The position numbers and the translations under genes are program-made. 64,000 bases of DNA, taken from Candidatus Firestoneibacteriota bacterium. GTDB taxonomy: Bacteria; Oederibacteriota; D2-FULL-39-29. Positions 27,612 to 37,645 of this stretch are shown in pieces; positions within the stretch are counted from its first letter, which is position 1; every line of letters starts with the position of its first letter. The stretch is taken from assembly GCA_903891415.1 (NCBI GenBank), contig CAITEH010000005.1, forward strand, positions 1 through 64,000, in the 5' to 3' direction. The notes beneath the pieces are model-generated. The model ran no database searches and was not told where the DNA came from. It worked only from the letters and a program-made list of their open reading frames with translations.

Positions 27612-27959
27612 CTATTTTATTGCTATTTCCCGAGTAAGATCCCCGCCTTTACTGCAATGAGCGTCAACTTTTACTTTTGTTTTTAACTTAACATCTACAA
27701 TAATATAGGAAACTTCCTGTCCTTTATCATTGAACTGGCTCATAAAAGATTGTTTTACCAGCTCCATGCCGTCTATTGATACTTTAACAGTGTCAATAAA
27801 GTGTTTTGAAATATCTTTGGAACCGTGGACAACGGTTATTTTCAGCATCTTCTCTTTCTCATTATAGTCAAATTTGATATCACTCGGCGGATGCGCCAGG
27901 ACGGAAGCCGGAACACACAGCGCCGCGAACACCAGTAAACTGCAAAGTATTTTTTTCAT
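27612..27959 (-). CDS. Small conserved-looking exported protein (mature N-term HPPSDI)
   Basis: Signal peptide 'MKKILCSLLVFAALCVPASVLA'; 115 aa; 4-nt overlap with upstream gene. Confidence 0.65.
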   Translation of the reverse strand: MKKILCSLLVFAALCVPASVLAHPPSDIKFDYNEKEKMLKITVVHGSKDISKHFIDTVKVSIDGMELVKQSFMSQFNDKGQEVSYIIVDVKLKTKVKVDAHCSKGGDLTREIAIK

Positions 27960-28951
27960 TTCTTTTTTTTCTCCCTCCCTTTCGGGACAAGCTCTAGCTC
28001 TTCAGACAGCTTTTTTGAATAGTCCAGTCCGGTTAAGAACGGTGCAATAATACCTTGAAGCTTTACCGCTGTTTTTGCCAGTTCAGGCGCCGCTTCTTCA
28101 AATTTAAAATCTTTAAAAGGAGTTTTCTCCTTATTTTTCTCGGTAATACCGTAAACTAAATAAGGCACCAGTTTACAATACATTACCGGCATAACCAGCG
28201 CGTAATAAATGTCCTCCCCGGAGGCCTCTTTTTTTAATTTCTGCTCCGTTTCTTCTATCTTTTTAAGACCTATATCATTAAGTTGTTTTAATTTTCCTTT
28301 TGCCGTGCTTTCCGCTCCCAGAACTTCTGTTAAATAGTCAAGCCATTCAGCGTCCAGCCTGTAGTATTTAAACATAAAATCATACAGATTATTATCCCTG
28401 GAACTTTCAAGCAGCTTCTTTTCATATCCGTTCAAAACAACTTTCTTTTTTAACAAATATTCCCGGATAAAAACGGCCTGTAGAGCGCAGCTTTTTATCT
28501 CTCTTTCTATTTCTTTAGGATAAGCGTCCGCCGCAACACCGCCGGCACCTTTTACCGCCCCGGCATATTCTTTAACGCAGGCCGCCAAATAAATAAGGGA
28601 AGTATATGCCTCCGCAGGCTCCTTTTCCAGGGCGTCAAGGATATTTTGGGCTACTCCCACGGAAATAACGCCCGCAACCCCCGTACTTATTGAAAATTCA
28701 GGAAAAATATTACTGTCCTCTTTCAGTGAAACAGTCAGGACACCGGCTTCATACTTTTCTTTTAAAAATACAACCGGAGCTGCTATCTCTTTGTTTTTTA
28801 CGCCGGACCTTTCTATATAGACAAAGAAACCGTTCAGAGCTCTTTTTAACGCTGCTTCCTCCTGCATTAGAGGCGGAGCTTCCCCGCCATGAACGAGAGA
28901 GCTTAAACAAAGCAATGCCGGAAGCAGAATATTTTTGATCATGTAACCCAA
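27956..28951 (-). CDS. Hypothetical exported protein, helical
   Basis: Signal peptide; coupled to downstream gene by overlap. Confidence 0.65.
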   Translation of the reverse strand: MGYMIKNILLPALLCLSSLVHGGEAPPLMQEEAALKRALNGFFVYIERSGVKNKEIAAPVVFLKEKYEAGVLTVSLKEDSNIFPEFSISTGVAGVISVGVAQNILDALEKEPAEAYTSLIYLAACVKEYAGAVKGAGGVAADAYPKEIEREIKSCALQAVFIREYLLKKKVVLNGYEKKLLESSRDNNLYDFMFKYYRLDAEWLDYLTEVLGAESTAKGKLKQLNDIGLKKIEETEQKLKKEASGEDIYYALVMPVMYCKLVPYLVYGITEKNKEKTPFKDFKFEEAAPELAKTAVKLQGIIAPFLTGLDYSKKLSEELELVPKGREKKKK

Positions 28952-29145
28952 ACTCCATAATACTGGTTTTTCGAATATTTACCAAACTACGGCTTTGAAA
29001 TCCGCCTTAAATAGATAACCGGTTTACGAGCATTAGTGTATATTATGCAAATAATAAAAGCAAGGAACTAAATACGGACTGCCTGCCTTGATTTTCCAGG
29101 TAAAAACACGTATAATCAGCATAACAAAACCGGAGAAAATATCAG

Positions 29146-31611
29146 ATGGAAAATAATGAGCACGCTAGCACTCCTGAAGGGTGGGTTCCAAATAAAAAAC
29201 CGATAAACGCCCAGAGTATAGGAACTTCTTTTCTTTATAACCGGCAATACACGCTGGCTAAAGACAAATACACGGCAACGGAATATGATAATTTCAAGTC
29301 TTTGGCCATGGCTGTCCGCGACCGGCTGGTTGAAAAGTGGCTCCAAACACAGGAAGAATACCATGATAAAAATGAGAAACGTGTTTACTATCTTTCAATG
29401 GAATTCCTTATCGGACGCCTGCTCAGCAACTATACAATAAATATGGATCTCGATACCGCTGCCAGGGAAGCAATTAAAAAGCTGTCTCTTGATTTTGAAG
29501 AACTTGCGGACCAGGAAACCGACGCGGGACTCGGTAACGGCGGGCTGGGCCGCCTGGCGGCCTGTTTTATGGATTCGATGGCTACACTCGGCATACCCAC
29601 GCACGGCTACGGCATCAGGTATGATTACGGTATATTTAAACAAAAGATCATTAACGGCATGCAGGTAGAATACCCTGATGAATGGCTAAAAAGGGAAAAT
29701 CCCTGGGAATTTGTACGCCCGGAAAACGCGGTACCCATTAAATTCTATGGAAAATCCCAGATGTCGCAAAATAACGCGAAACTGGCGGCTAAATGGCTTG
29801 ACACCGACAGCGTGCTTGCAATGCCCTACGATATACCTGTACCGGGCTACAAGAACAACAAGGTCAACACCCTCCGTCTCTGGGCAGGGAGAAGCAGTGA
29901 AGAGTTCAATTTTAATCATTTCAACTTCGGGGACTACGAGCGGGCGGTCTACAATAAAGTCACCTCAGAAAATATTTCAAAAGTACTCTATCCAAACGAT
30001 GACTTTTATAAGGGCCGGGAATTAAGATTAAAACAGGAATACTTCCTCACCGCGGCCTCCATAGCGGATATTATCCGCAGGTATAAGAAGGAAAACAAGG
30101 ACATTCACAAACTGGCGGAAAAAACAGCCATCCAGCTTAATGACACCCATCCGGCGCTGGCTATTGCGGAACTGATGCGCGTGCTGGTTGACGAGGAATT
30201 TATTATATGGGATAAGGCCTGGGAGATAGTTCAGCATGTATTCGCCTATACAAATCATACCGTTATGCCGGAAGCCATTGAAAAGTGGTCGGTGGACCTT
30301 TTTGGAAAGCTGCTCCCGAGGCACCTGCAGATAATCTATGAACTCAATGCTGATTTTTTAACGGGCTTAAGGACGAAATATCCCGGTGACGAAAGCCGGG
30401 TTGCCAGAATGTCTCTTATCGAGGAAGCAGAACCGGATCTGGTGCGCATGGCCCATCTTTGTCTTATTGGCAGCCATAAAGTCAACGGAGTTTCGGAACT
30501 TCATTCCAAACTTTTAAAGACTTTTGTCTTTAAGGATTTTTACGAACTTTTCCCGGAGAAATTTACCAATAAAACCAACGGCATAACCCAAAGAAGATGG
30601 CTTATTGAAGCTAACCCCCTCTTAACCGGGCTTATCACGGATACTATCGGAACCGGGTGGACTTCAAATCTTTATGAACTGGAGAAACTCCTCCCTTTTA
30701 AAGAGGATCCCGTTTTCAGAGGGAAGTGGAACGCAATAAAAATATCAAATAAAATAGCTCTGGCCGCCTACATAGCCGGGCATAACGGCATCAAAGTGGA
30801 TCCTGACTCCATTTTTGATGTGCAGGTAAAGAGGATCCACGAGTACAAGCGGCAAACCATGCTCTGTTTTTACATAATTTCGCAATACATAAAGTTGAAG
30901 AATAATCCCGATCTGGAGTTTGCCCCGAGGACTTTTATCTTCGGAGGCAAAGCCGCGCCGGGTTATGCCATGGCAAAAATGATAATCCGCTTCATAAACG
31001 GTATCGCAAATGTCATAAACAATGATAAGTTGATAAAAGATAAGCTCAAAGTGGTTTTTCTTGAAGACTACAGGGTCTCACTCGCGCAAAAGATCTTTCC
31101 CGCCAGCGATCTTTCCGAGCAGATCTCAACGGCCGGTACTGAAGCTTCAGGCACAGGGTGCATGAAATTTATGATGAACGGGGCGCTTACTATGATGACC
31201 TGGGACGGCGCGAATATTGAAATGGCGCAGGAAGCCGGGGAAGAAAATATGTTCATCTTCGGAAATAGAGTCGAAAATATTGAAACACTTAAGAAAAACG
31301 GTTATGATATTCAGGGTTTTATCCGGAATTCCCCAAGCCTGACAGAAGTTTTCAGCCTGCTCAGGAATAATTACTTTTCCTACCAGGACTTCGGGTTGTT
31401 TGACCCGCTCATCAACTCCATCTTAAATCAGGACAGATTCTTCATCTGCGCTGATTTTGAGGACTACGAAAAAAAGCAAAATGAAGCTTCTCAGCTTTAT
31501 CTGAACAAGGCAGACTGGACTAAAAGATCTATTATAAACGTTGCCAAATCCGGCAAGTTCTCCTCAGACAGGACCATCAAAGATTATGCAGGCGAAATCT
31601 GGAAAATTTGA
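29146..31611 (+). CDS. glgP: Glycogen/starch/alpha-glucan phosphorylase
   Basis: 821 aa; 'DAGLGNGGLGRLAACFMDSMATL', 'VQVKRIHEYKRQ', PLP region 'EQISTAGTEASGTGCMKFMMNGALTMMTWDGANIEM'. Confidence 0.96.
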   Translation: MENNEHASTPEGWVPNKKPINAQSIGTSFLYNRQYTLAKDKYTATEYDNFKSLAMAVRDRLVEKWLQTQEEYHDKNEKRVYYLSMEFLIGRLLSNYTINMDLDTAAREAIKKLSLDFEELADQETDAGLGNGGLGRLAACFMDSMATLGIPTHGYGIRYDYGIFKQKIINGMQVEYPDEWLKRENPWEFVRPENAVPIKFYGKSQMSQNNAKLAAKWLDTDSVLAMPYDIPVPGYKNNKVNTLRLWAGRSSEEFNFNHFNFGDYERAVYNKVTSENISKVLYPNDDFYKGRELRLKQEYFLTAASIADIIRRYKKENKDIHKLAEKTAIQLNDTHPALAIAELMRVLVDEEFIIWDKAWEIVQHVFAYTNHTVMPEAIEKWSVDLFGKLLPRHLQIIYELNADFLTGLRTKYPGDESRVARMSLIEEAEPDLVRMAHLCLIGSHKVNGVSELHSKLLKTFVFKDFYELFPEKFTNKTNGITQRRWLIEANPLLTGLITDTIGTGWTSNLYELEKLLPFKEDPVFRGKWNAIKISNKIALAAYIAGHNGIKVDPDSIFDVQVKRIHEYKRQTMLCFYIISQYIKLKNNPDLEFAPRTFIFGGKAAPGYAMAKMIIRFINGIANVINNDKLIKDKLKVVFLEDYRVSLAQKIFPASDLSEQISTAGTEASGTGCMKFMMNGALTMMTWDGANIEMAQEAGEENMFIFGNRVENIETLKKNGYDIQGFIRNSPSLTEVFSLLRNNYFSYQDFGLFDPLINSILNQDRFFICADFEDYEKKQNEASQLYLNKADWTKRSIINVAKSGKFSSDRTIKDYAGEIWKI

Positions 31612-31686
31612 CCGCTCCCATTTGTTTTTTTGCCTGTTAACTCCCGTACAAGCGGTAAGACTGCCCGGCTATTTTCTTTCTATTTT

Positions 31687-33636
31687 TTACTTGTTCATTT
31701 CTTCAACTTTTGTATTTAACTTTTTCATTACATCCCCGGCTTGTTTGGAATTATCTATGATATGGGGTGTAAGAAAAAGCATCAACTCCGTTTTTTCCTT
31801 AATTTGGTCCTGATACTTAAACAGGAAGCCCAGTAAAGGAATATCCCCCAGTATGGGTATTTTATTCTCTATGTTGGAAATGGAATCCGTTATTATTCCG
31901 CCGAGGATCATGGTCTCCCCGTCTTTTACTCTTACGGAAGTTGAAGCCTGCCTGTTATCCACAACAGGCGCGCCAAAAAAAGTCGTCTGCGTGATCTTGC
32001 TTACGACCTGCGAAACATCCATGGTGATAAAGTCATCCGAATTAATATGCGGGGTAACGGTCAGGATCGTACCGACCGTATTGTAGTTATAGGTATATAT
32101 AACCTGGCCGCTGGAGGTCGTCTGGCTGCCCGTTAAACTGGGAACCTGCTGGCCGACGTTGACAACGGCTTTTTGATTATCCAGCGTCAGGATCCTGGGC
32201 GCGGCTTTCACCTCAACCTTGGTTTCCGCCATCAAATTATGAATAAAAACTCTTGTATTGCCCTGCATGAGCGTGTAATTAAAGGTCGGGGTTTTGGTCG
32301 CCAGCCCGAGATTGGAACTTAACACACCGGAAGAATTATCGAGCTGCCGGCCCGCAAAATCAAGCGGGGCAGAATCAATATTAAATTCCACTCCCAGCTG
32401 CAGTTCGGCATTGAGCGTAACATCAACCACCAGGACTTCCACGAGTACCTGGCGCTGCATCTGGTCAAGCTGCTCGATGCTGTTTTTTATCAAGGCCAGG
32501 GTCTGAGGAGAGGCCACTGCAACGACTGAGTTACTTTTTGTTTCGGCAACTATCGTAATTTTTTCAGTTTCCGGCGGCAGCATGCCCCTGTTGCCATAGT
32601 ACTGCTGCTGCTGCTGCTGGGTCGCCGGAGTTATCCCCAGGAAGACCGCGTTTAAGACATCACTGATCGTCTTGGCATCCGAATATTTCAGGCGAAAGAC
32701 AGAAACACCCGTGGCTTTATTTGAGGCTTTTTCAAGATTATCAATTATCTTGAGCAAACTTTTAATATTCGACAGGCTGTTCACCACGATCAGAGAATTA
32801 GCCGCTTCATTGCTCATGACCAGGCCCCAGATAGGAATTAAGGCCGACAGGTCGCTTCTAAGTTTTGTCGCGGTAAGGTTTTTCAGAAAGATTATCTGGG
32901 AAACTATTTCATCCCCCTCCGTCGCCAATTCAGGATCATTATTTACCACCACGGGCATATTAAATTGTCTTATCCCGCTTATCGGAACGACCTTAAGGAC
33001 ATCGCCCACAAACAGGGAACAATAACCCTTTCCCATAAGGACCGAATCGAGGATCTTAAAGGCCTGTTCAAGCGTGATGGAGCCTTTGCTGTAAATAGTC
33101 ACATTCCCGCTGACCGGACCTATCTTTTTTGAGGCATCTTTTTTATCCTGGGCCTGCGGCCCGCCGTAATAGGGCTGGGTCATAGCAGCCCGGGCTGCCA
33201 GGGTTGCCAGGGTTTGCGGATCAGTCGGCATGTCTGTTGAAACTTCCGCGCCGGTATTCACTATGGTAAGGCCGCTGGCTTTTGTAAGAAAATCAAAAAG
33301 CTTAACGATATCTTCGTCTTTAAAGGAGAACTGGACCTGTTTGTTCCAGTCAATTCCCGGCAGCGCAGAATACTTTTTATAAGCTATATTGGGTATTGTT
33401 ATGGCAGCCCCCCCTGTCATAAGAGTTGTTTCTCTTGATCTTTCCCCGGTAACCAAAGCCGCGGGATGGACCGGTTCGGTTAGCACAGTAACCTTGACCG
33501 GCGGCTCTTCCTGCACAGGCCTTATCATATCTTTTTTTACCGCGCACGAGGTAAACAACAAGGCAGCAAAGATCCCGGCAAATATTTTTTTCAGCATAAT
33601 TCCCCCTTTAACAATATTATAGTTCATTAAGTTCAT
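31687..33636 (-). CDS. gspD: Type II secretion system secretin GspD (lipoprotein)
   Basis: Lipobox 'LLFTSCA'; N-domains; secretin 'VQVLVEVLVVDVTL'-like and 'TMILGGIITDSISNIENKIPILGDIPLLGFLFK'. Confidence 0.92.
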   Translation of the reverse strand: MNLMNYNIVKGGIMLKKIFAGIFAALLFTSCAVKKDMIRPVQEEPPVKVTVLTEPVHPAALVTGERSRETTLMTGGAAITIPNIAYKKYSALPGIDWNKQVQFSFKDEDIVKLFDFLTKASGLTIVNTGAEVSTDMPTDPQTLATLAARAAMTQPYYGGPQAQDKKDASKKIGPVSGNVTIYSKGSITLEQAFKILDSVLMGKGYCSLFVGDVLKVVPISGIRQFNMPVVVNNDPELATEGDEIVSQIIFLKNLTATKLRSDLSALIPIWGLVMSNEAANSLIVVNSLSNIKSLLKIIDNLEKASNKATGVSVFRLKYSDAKTISDVLNAVFLGITPATQQQQQQYYGNRGMLPPETEKITIVAETKSNSVVAVASPQTLALIKNSIEQLDQMQRQVLVEVLVVDVTLNAELQLGVEFNIDSAPLDFAGRQLDNSSGVLSSNLGLATKTPTFNYTLMQGNTRVFIHNLMAETKVEVKAAPRILTLDNQKAVVNVGQQVPSLTGSQTTSSGQVIYTYNYNTVGTILTVTPHINSDDFITMDVSQVVSKITQTTFFGAPVVDNRQASTSVRVKDGETMILGGIITDSISNIENKIPILGDIPLLGFLFKYQDQIKEKTELMLFLTPHIIDNSKQAGDVMKKLNTKVEEMNK

Positions 33637-33681
33637 AAGACCTGCAAGGTAAAAGCTCTATACCTCGTAGAATTTATGAAC
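33631..33681. repeat. Small inverted repeat (GTTCATAA ... TTATGAAC; nested AGGTA...TACCT) between gspM and gspD
   Basis: Arms 33631-33638 and 33674-33681. Confidence 0.6.
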
Positions 33682-33684
33682 ACC

Positions 33685-34764
33685 TTATTGCCTGCCCGTG
33701 TTTCCGCCAAAGCTTCTTCTTGCCGGCCTGACCCTTCCCGGTTGAGTTGTTGTTACCGGTTCTCTATCCAGGCCCATTTTTTTAAGCTCTTCCTCGGTAG
33801 GCCCCGTCGCGTTTTTATCCAAAACACCGGGTTGTTCCAAAACGGCAGGAACCTCCGCGGCAAGACTTTTATCAACTTTTCCGGTGTCGCCGTTCATAAT
33901 GGCTTCTTTAAGTATTTTTGGTATAATATTTTCCGCCTTCGCCTCGCCCAGTACCCAGACAGTTTTCTCCTCGCCCGCTCTTATTTCAACGCTTTCCCCG
34001 GACCAGGTAAGCGCGAGTTGTCCGCCCTTCTTTAAACTTACCGCGTACTTTGTCGTACCGTTCTCTTTTTTATACAGCAAGACATCCATATCTCCGTCGC
34101 TCATCGCCGCGGTTAAAACCCAATTCTCCGCCGCGGATGTTTTATCATCCGGCTGTTTCAGCTCCTTTACGGCAGTTTTGCCCTCGTAAGGCGCGAAAGG
34201 GTCCCTTCTCAAGGCCTTAAACTTTGCCCCGTCGGCATAAAAGGTCTTTCCGCCCAGGCGCTTCGTTGAAATAGCCACGGAAGTAACCGTTTCCAGCTGG
34301 CGCAGACCTTCATAGGTCCCCCCGCTCTGCGAGCTGATCCTGAAACTTGAAATAGACATGGCCGGGACCGTATTTTCAGAGATATAAAGAAGTTTTGCAA
34401 AAGTTAAGGCATTAGCTCCGAGTTTCAGCTGAAAATTAGCCATGCCCTTGGTACCCTGGTTTCCGGAGGCCTGAAAATTTTTTATCTTGACCCCGCTGTT
34501 GACCGTAACACCTTCCATGTAATTGTACATATAAATAATAGCCCGGCCGGGATCGAGTTGTTTCACGCCTATCTCTTTATCCGCAGTCCTGATATGCGCT
34601 ATCTCTTTTTTTGCGTATGCGATATCCGCAAGCACATTTGAATACGTTTTAAGCGCCGGTTCAAGAAACAGGATAACCGCCAGTACAACCGAAGCCACAA
34701 GCACGCCGATAGAAAGTATGAGCTTTTCCCTTATCTCCAGGCCGGACAAATATTTTATATTCAT
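33685..34764 (-). CDS. T2SS GspM-like inner-membrane protein
   Basis: Position after gspL and before gspD; single N-terminal TM 'LILSIGVLVASVVLAVILFLEPALKTYSNVLADIAYAKKEI' typical of GspM/PilO-like proteins. Confidence 0.65.
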   Translation of the reverse strand: MNIKYLSGLEIREKLILSIGVLVASVVLAVILFLEPALKTYSNVLADIAYAKKEIAHIRTADKEIGVKQLDPGRAIIYMYNYMEGVTVNSGVKIKNFQASGNQGTKGMANFQLKLGANALTFAKLLYISENTVPAMSISSFRISSQSGGTYEGLRQLETVTSVAISTKRLGGKTFYADGAKFKALRRDPFAPYEGKTAVKELKQPDDKTSAAENWVLTAAMSDGDMDVLLYKKENGTTKYAVSLKKGGQLALTWSGESVEIRAGEEKTVWVLGEAKAENIIPKILKEAIMNGDTGKVDKSLAAEVPAVLEQPGVLDKNATGPTEEELKKMGLDREPVTTTQPGRVRPARRSFGGNTGRQ

Positions 34765-36020
34765 TTTACCACCGCCTTGACCCGGATCTTCACCATGAAC
34801 TGGGTGACCGGCCCGCTGCCGGTAGCCAGCTCATTCGCAAAGGCTAGTTCTGAAGCAAGGCCGCGAATCCGGTTCAAAGAATCCATAAAGACCGTAATGT
34901 CTTTCCTTGCCTTTGCCGTTCCCTTTAAATTAATTTCGCCTTTGTTGTCCCCTGACATTTCATTCAATATTACCTCATCCGGTACCGCATTCATTATTTC
35001 GCTGACCGCGGCCGCCCATTTTCTGCCGCCCTGCACTTCCAGGCCGGAAAGTTCTGTTTTAATGTCTTCAAGCTCGTTTGACGCCAGGTTATTCAAAAAA
35101 TAAATTATACCGGAAAATACTAAAATAGCCGCACAGGCCGCGGCCGCCATTTGCAGAAGTTTGATGTATATAGGCGCCCCTTCTTTTTTTCCGGAAACAT
35201 GTTTCAAGAGATCCAGAATAAGCATATCTTTCTCTGTAACCGCAAGAAATAATCCATACAGCAGGAACCAGTCTTGAGAAATATTTTCCAGGCCTGTTTT
35301 TTGGCTAAAATCACCGGGCAGGGAAAGCTTTATGCCGTTTTTTATTTCTATCCCGGAGGTAAATACTCCGGTAATTATTTTTTTGTCCTTCTCGAGGGCT
35401 TTCAGCGTAAGTTTCACTTCCTCTTCAAGTTTACCGTCCCTTATTTCCAGCCCGCGGCTCAGGATAATAGTTCCTTCCCGGCAGGCAATAATATCCGCGC
35501 GTTCCCCGTTCGAAAAAACCAGTAAAGACGGTTCTTTTGTGTACTCCTTACTGTGCCTGAAAGCTTCAAAAAGCGCGAAAGTGGTCGGGACCATTGACAC
35601 GGGAGGGGCTTTAAGCTGCATAAGCTCTCCGGAAAATATGTCAATATCCCGGCACGAGGCCGCAGCAAGAATTCCGGCCTGTTTTTCCTTATAAAAAGAA
35701 TAATCCAGCACGGCATTTTCCCTGCCAAAAGGTAAACCTTCTTCTGCTTCATGCTCAGCCGTTTCCTTGAGCGCCGCGGGAGTTTTTTCTTTGGGTTCCA
35801 GCTCCCGGAAAACGCATTTTTCTCTCGGAAATAATACTGTTATTTTCTCCTTTGGAAATTCAAGGAAAAGCGCAGTCAAAGCACCCGTGATACCTTTGTC
35901 CGGTTCCACAGGAAAGACTTTCGCTTTCAGTATGGCAAATTGTTTATCTTTTTTCTGTAAAAGCAGAGCCCTTACACAACTTCCGGAAAGCTCCAGCAAA
36001 ACACTTTTTTTGTTCACCAT
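34761..36020 (-). CDS. gspL: T2SS GspL-like protein (PilM/PilN-type)
   Basis: Cytoplasmic actin-like N-domain, central TM 'LLQMAAAACAAILVFSGIIYFLNNLA', PilN-like C-terminus; operon position. Confidence 0.65.
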   Translation of the reverse strand: MVNKKSVLLELSGSCVRALLLQKKDKQFAILKAKVFPVEPDKGITGALTALFLEFPKEKITVLFPREKCVFRELEPKEKTPAALKETAEHEAEEGLPFGRENAVLDYSFYKEKQAGILAAASCRDIDIFSGELMQLKAPPVSMVPTTFALFEAFRHSKEYTKEPSLLVFSNGERADIIACREGTIILSRGLEIRDGKLEEEVKLTLKALEKDKKIITGVFTSGIEIKNGIKLSLPGDFSQKTGLENISQDWFLLYGLFLAVTEKDMLILDLLKHVSGKKEGAPIYIKLLQMAAAACAAILVFSGIIYFLNNLASNELEDIKTELSGLEVQGGRKWAAAVSEIMNAVPDEVILNEMSGDNKGEINLKGTAKARKDITVFMDSLNRIRGLASELAFANELATGSGPVTQFMVKIRVKAVVK

Positions 36021-36080
36021 AAATTCTCCTCGTTCAATTAAACGCCTATTTCAACTTTAAAATCTTATTTTTATTTTATT

Positions 36081-36108
36081 AGTAATCAGCTATCAGCAAT
36101 TAGTAATT
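36081..36108. repeat. Degenerate heptanucleotide array, 4 units (agtaatc agctatc agcaatt agtaatt)
   Basis: Direct reading; in gspL-gspK intercistronic gap. Confidence 0.65.
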
Positions 36109-36111
36109 CAT

Positions 36112-36966
36112 TCACTCCTGCCAGAAGTATCTGATAAATATTTTTTCATGCTCGCCGGGTCCGTTAGTATTAAAGACCGCATTGACCTTTGCCGTGGCTC
36201 CATTACACCCGGAAGTTACCCGCACTCTTTTTGTAACGCTTTCCACGCAAAAGAACCTGACATATCTGGGATTAAACCTTCTGCCGTTTTGCCTGATGAA
36301 GGCCTGTAGGGCCGAACTGCTGATGGGCCTTTTGGCGACAATAAGGTCCGCGAGAGTATCCGGCCCGTTGAATTCACGGATATAGGCCTTGAGCACCGGC
36401 AAGGTCGCGGTATTTATGTTCAAAGCCCCCTGCGTGCCGGACGCACTGTCATACACCGTAAAGTAAGGCAGCATAGTAAAGACATCATTCACATCAATGT
36501 CCTGCACAAGCCCGAGCTCTTCCACGCTAAAGTAAACCCCGCCGTTTTGTTTTCTCCAATTCAGTATGGCTTGCGCTTTTTTATCGTAATCATTAATTTT
36601 TATCTCTTTCAATATATCCCGGATAACTTTTATAGGCGCATTGTTAATATTTGACTTTCCGCCTTCATCTTCAAGCACCGCAGTATAGGCCCCTTCTCCA
36701 AAAGTCACTCCGGTATTTGCCGCGTTGAGTTCGTTTATCCCGGCAATAGTTGAAAGCTTTAATTTATCTCTTTTGGCAAAGTCAGTGTAGATCACATCAT
36801 AAGCGCCTGCAGCCGCGATATAATAGGATTTTAAGTAATTCTCATAATTATGCAGTGCCCGTGCCTGCTGCCTGATATAAAGTATCAACCCGCCTGAAAT
36901 AACTACCAGTATGGCCGAAACCCAGATAACGATTATCGTCACATAGCCGGAGTTTCTACCTTTCAT
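36112..36966 (-). CDS. gspK: T2SS minor pseudopilin GspK
   Basis: 'GYVTIIVIWVSAILVVISGGLILYIRQQARAL'; 'KSNINNAPIKVIRDIL...ININ TATLPVLKAYI' helix-hairpin-helix-like insert. Confidence 0.82.
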   Translation of the reverse strand: MKGRNSGYVTIIVIWVSAILVVISGGLILYIRQQARALHNYENYLKSYYIAAAGAYDVIYTDFAKRDKLKLSTIAGINELNAANTGVTFGEGAYTAVLEDEGGKSNINNAPIKVIRDILKEIKINDYDKKAQAILNWRKQNGGVYFSVEELGLVQDIDVNDVFTMLPYFTVYDSASGTQGALNINTATLPVLKAYIREFNGPDTLADLIVAKRPISSSALQAFIRQNGRRFNPRYVRFFCVESVTKRVRVTSGCNGATAKVNAVFNTNGPGEHEKIFIRYFWQE

Positions 36967-37645
36967 AGGCGGTAACTCCCATTATGGCCTCCAGGTACTC
37001 CGTATTGCTGCGGACCCCTCCGCTGGCCGCCATTACCCCCACCTTAATAAGCCTTGGCAAAAGTCCGTGAAAGCCGGTGCTGCTCTTTTTTTTGCCGGTG
37101 TCCCACTCCGTAACCCAGTCACTATTATTAAAATAGGAGATGTGCAGCCCTGTTATGCCCTCAAACGCCTCTATTTCCTCTTCTTTCCAAGGCAAGACCG
37201 CCTTATCCCAGGTAACTTTTCTTTTTAGCACATTAATTTCACTGCCTTGCTCCAGGGCTTCAAAATAATAGGAGACTTTACAAAAATCTGACCTTCTCGG
37301 AAAATTCTCCGGCCAGTAAAGTGAAACCGGCCTGGAATAGCAGATCATTTGCAGCTTATCTTCTCCGCCGGCAAGATAAAAATATTCCCGGTTCAGCTTC
37401 CCCAGGTTTTTAGTAAGTATGGGCTCAGCCGAGACCACGCTTTTAATATCTCTCGTTATAAGCTTTAACGTACTCCTGGCATTCAGAAGCGCTTCACTTT
37501 CATTAAACGCCCGGTCCCAGGCGGAAATTCCGGCTGAAAAAGCGCCATAAACCGAAGCCGCTACCAGAACAATTATGGAAAGAGCGGCCATCAGCTCTAA
37601 AAGTGTGAAACCCTTTCTGCCTGTCAAAGTCTTTTGCTTTTTCAT
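36956..37645 (-). CDS. gspJ: T2SS minor pseudopilin GspJ
   Basis: Prepilin motif 'RKGFTLLELMAALSIIVLVAASVYGAFSAG'; operon position before gspK. Confidence 0.82.
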   Translation of the reverse strand: MKKQKTLTGRKGFTLLELMAALSIIVLVAASVYGAFSAGISAWDRAFNESEALLNARSTLKLITRDIKSVVSAEPILTKNLGKLNREYFYLAGGEDKLQMICYSRPVSLYWPENFPRRSDFCKVSYYFEALEQGSEINVLKRKVTWDKAVLPWKEEEIEAFEGITGLHISYFNNSDWVTEWDTGKKKSSTGFHGLLPRLIKVGVMAASGGVRSNTEYLEAIMGVTAYER

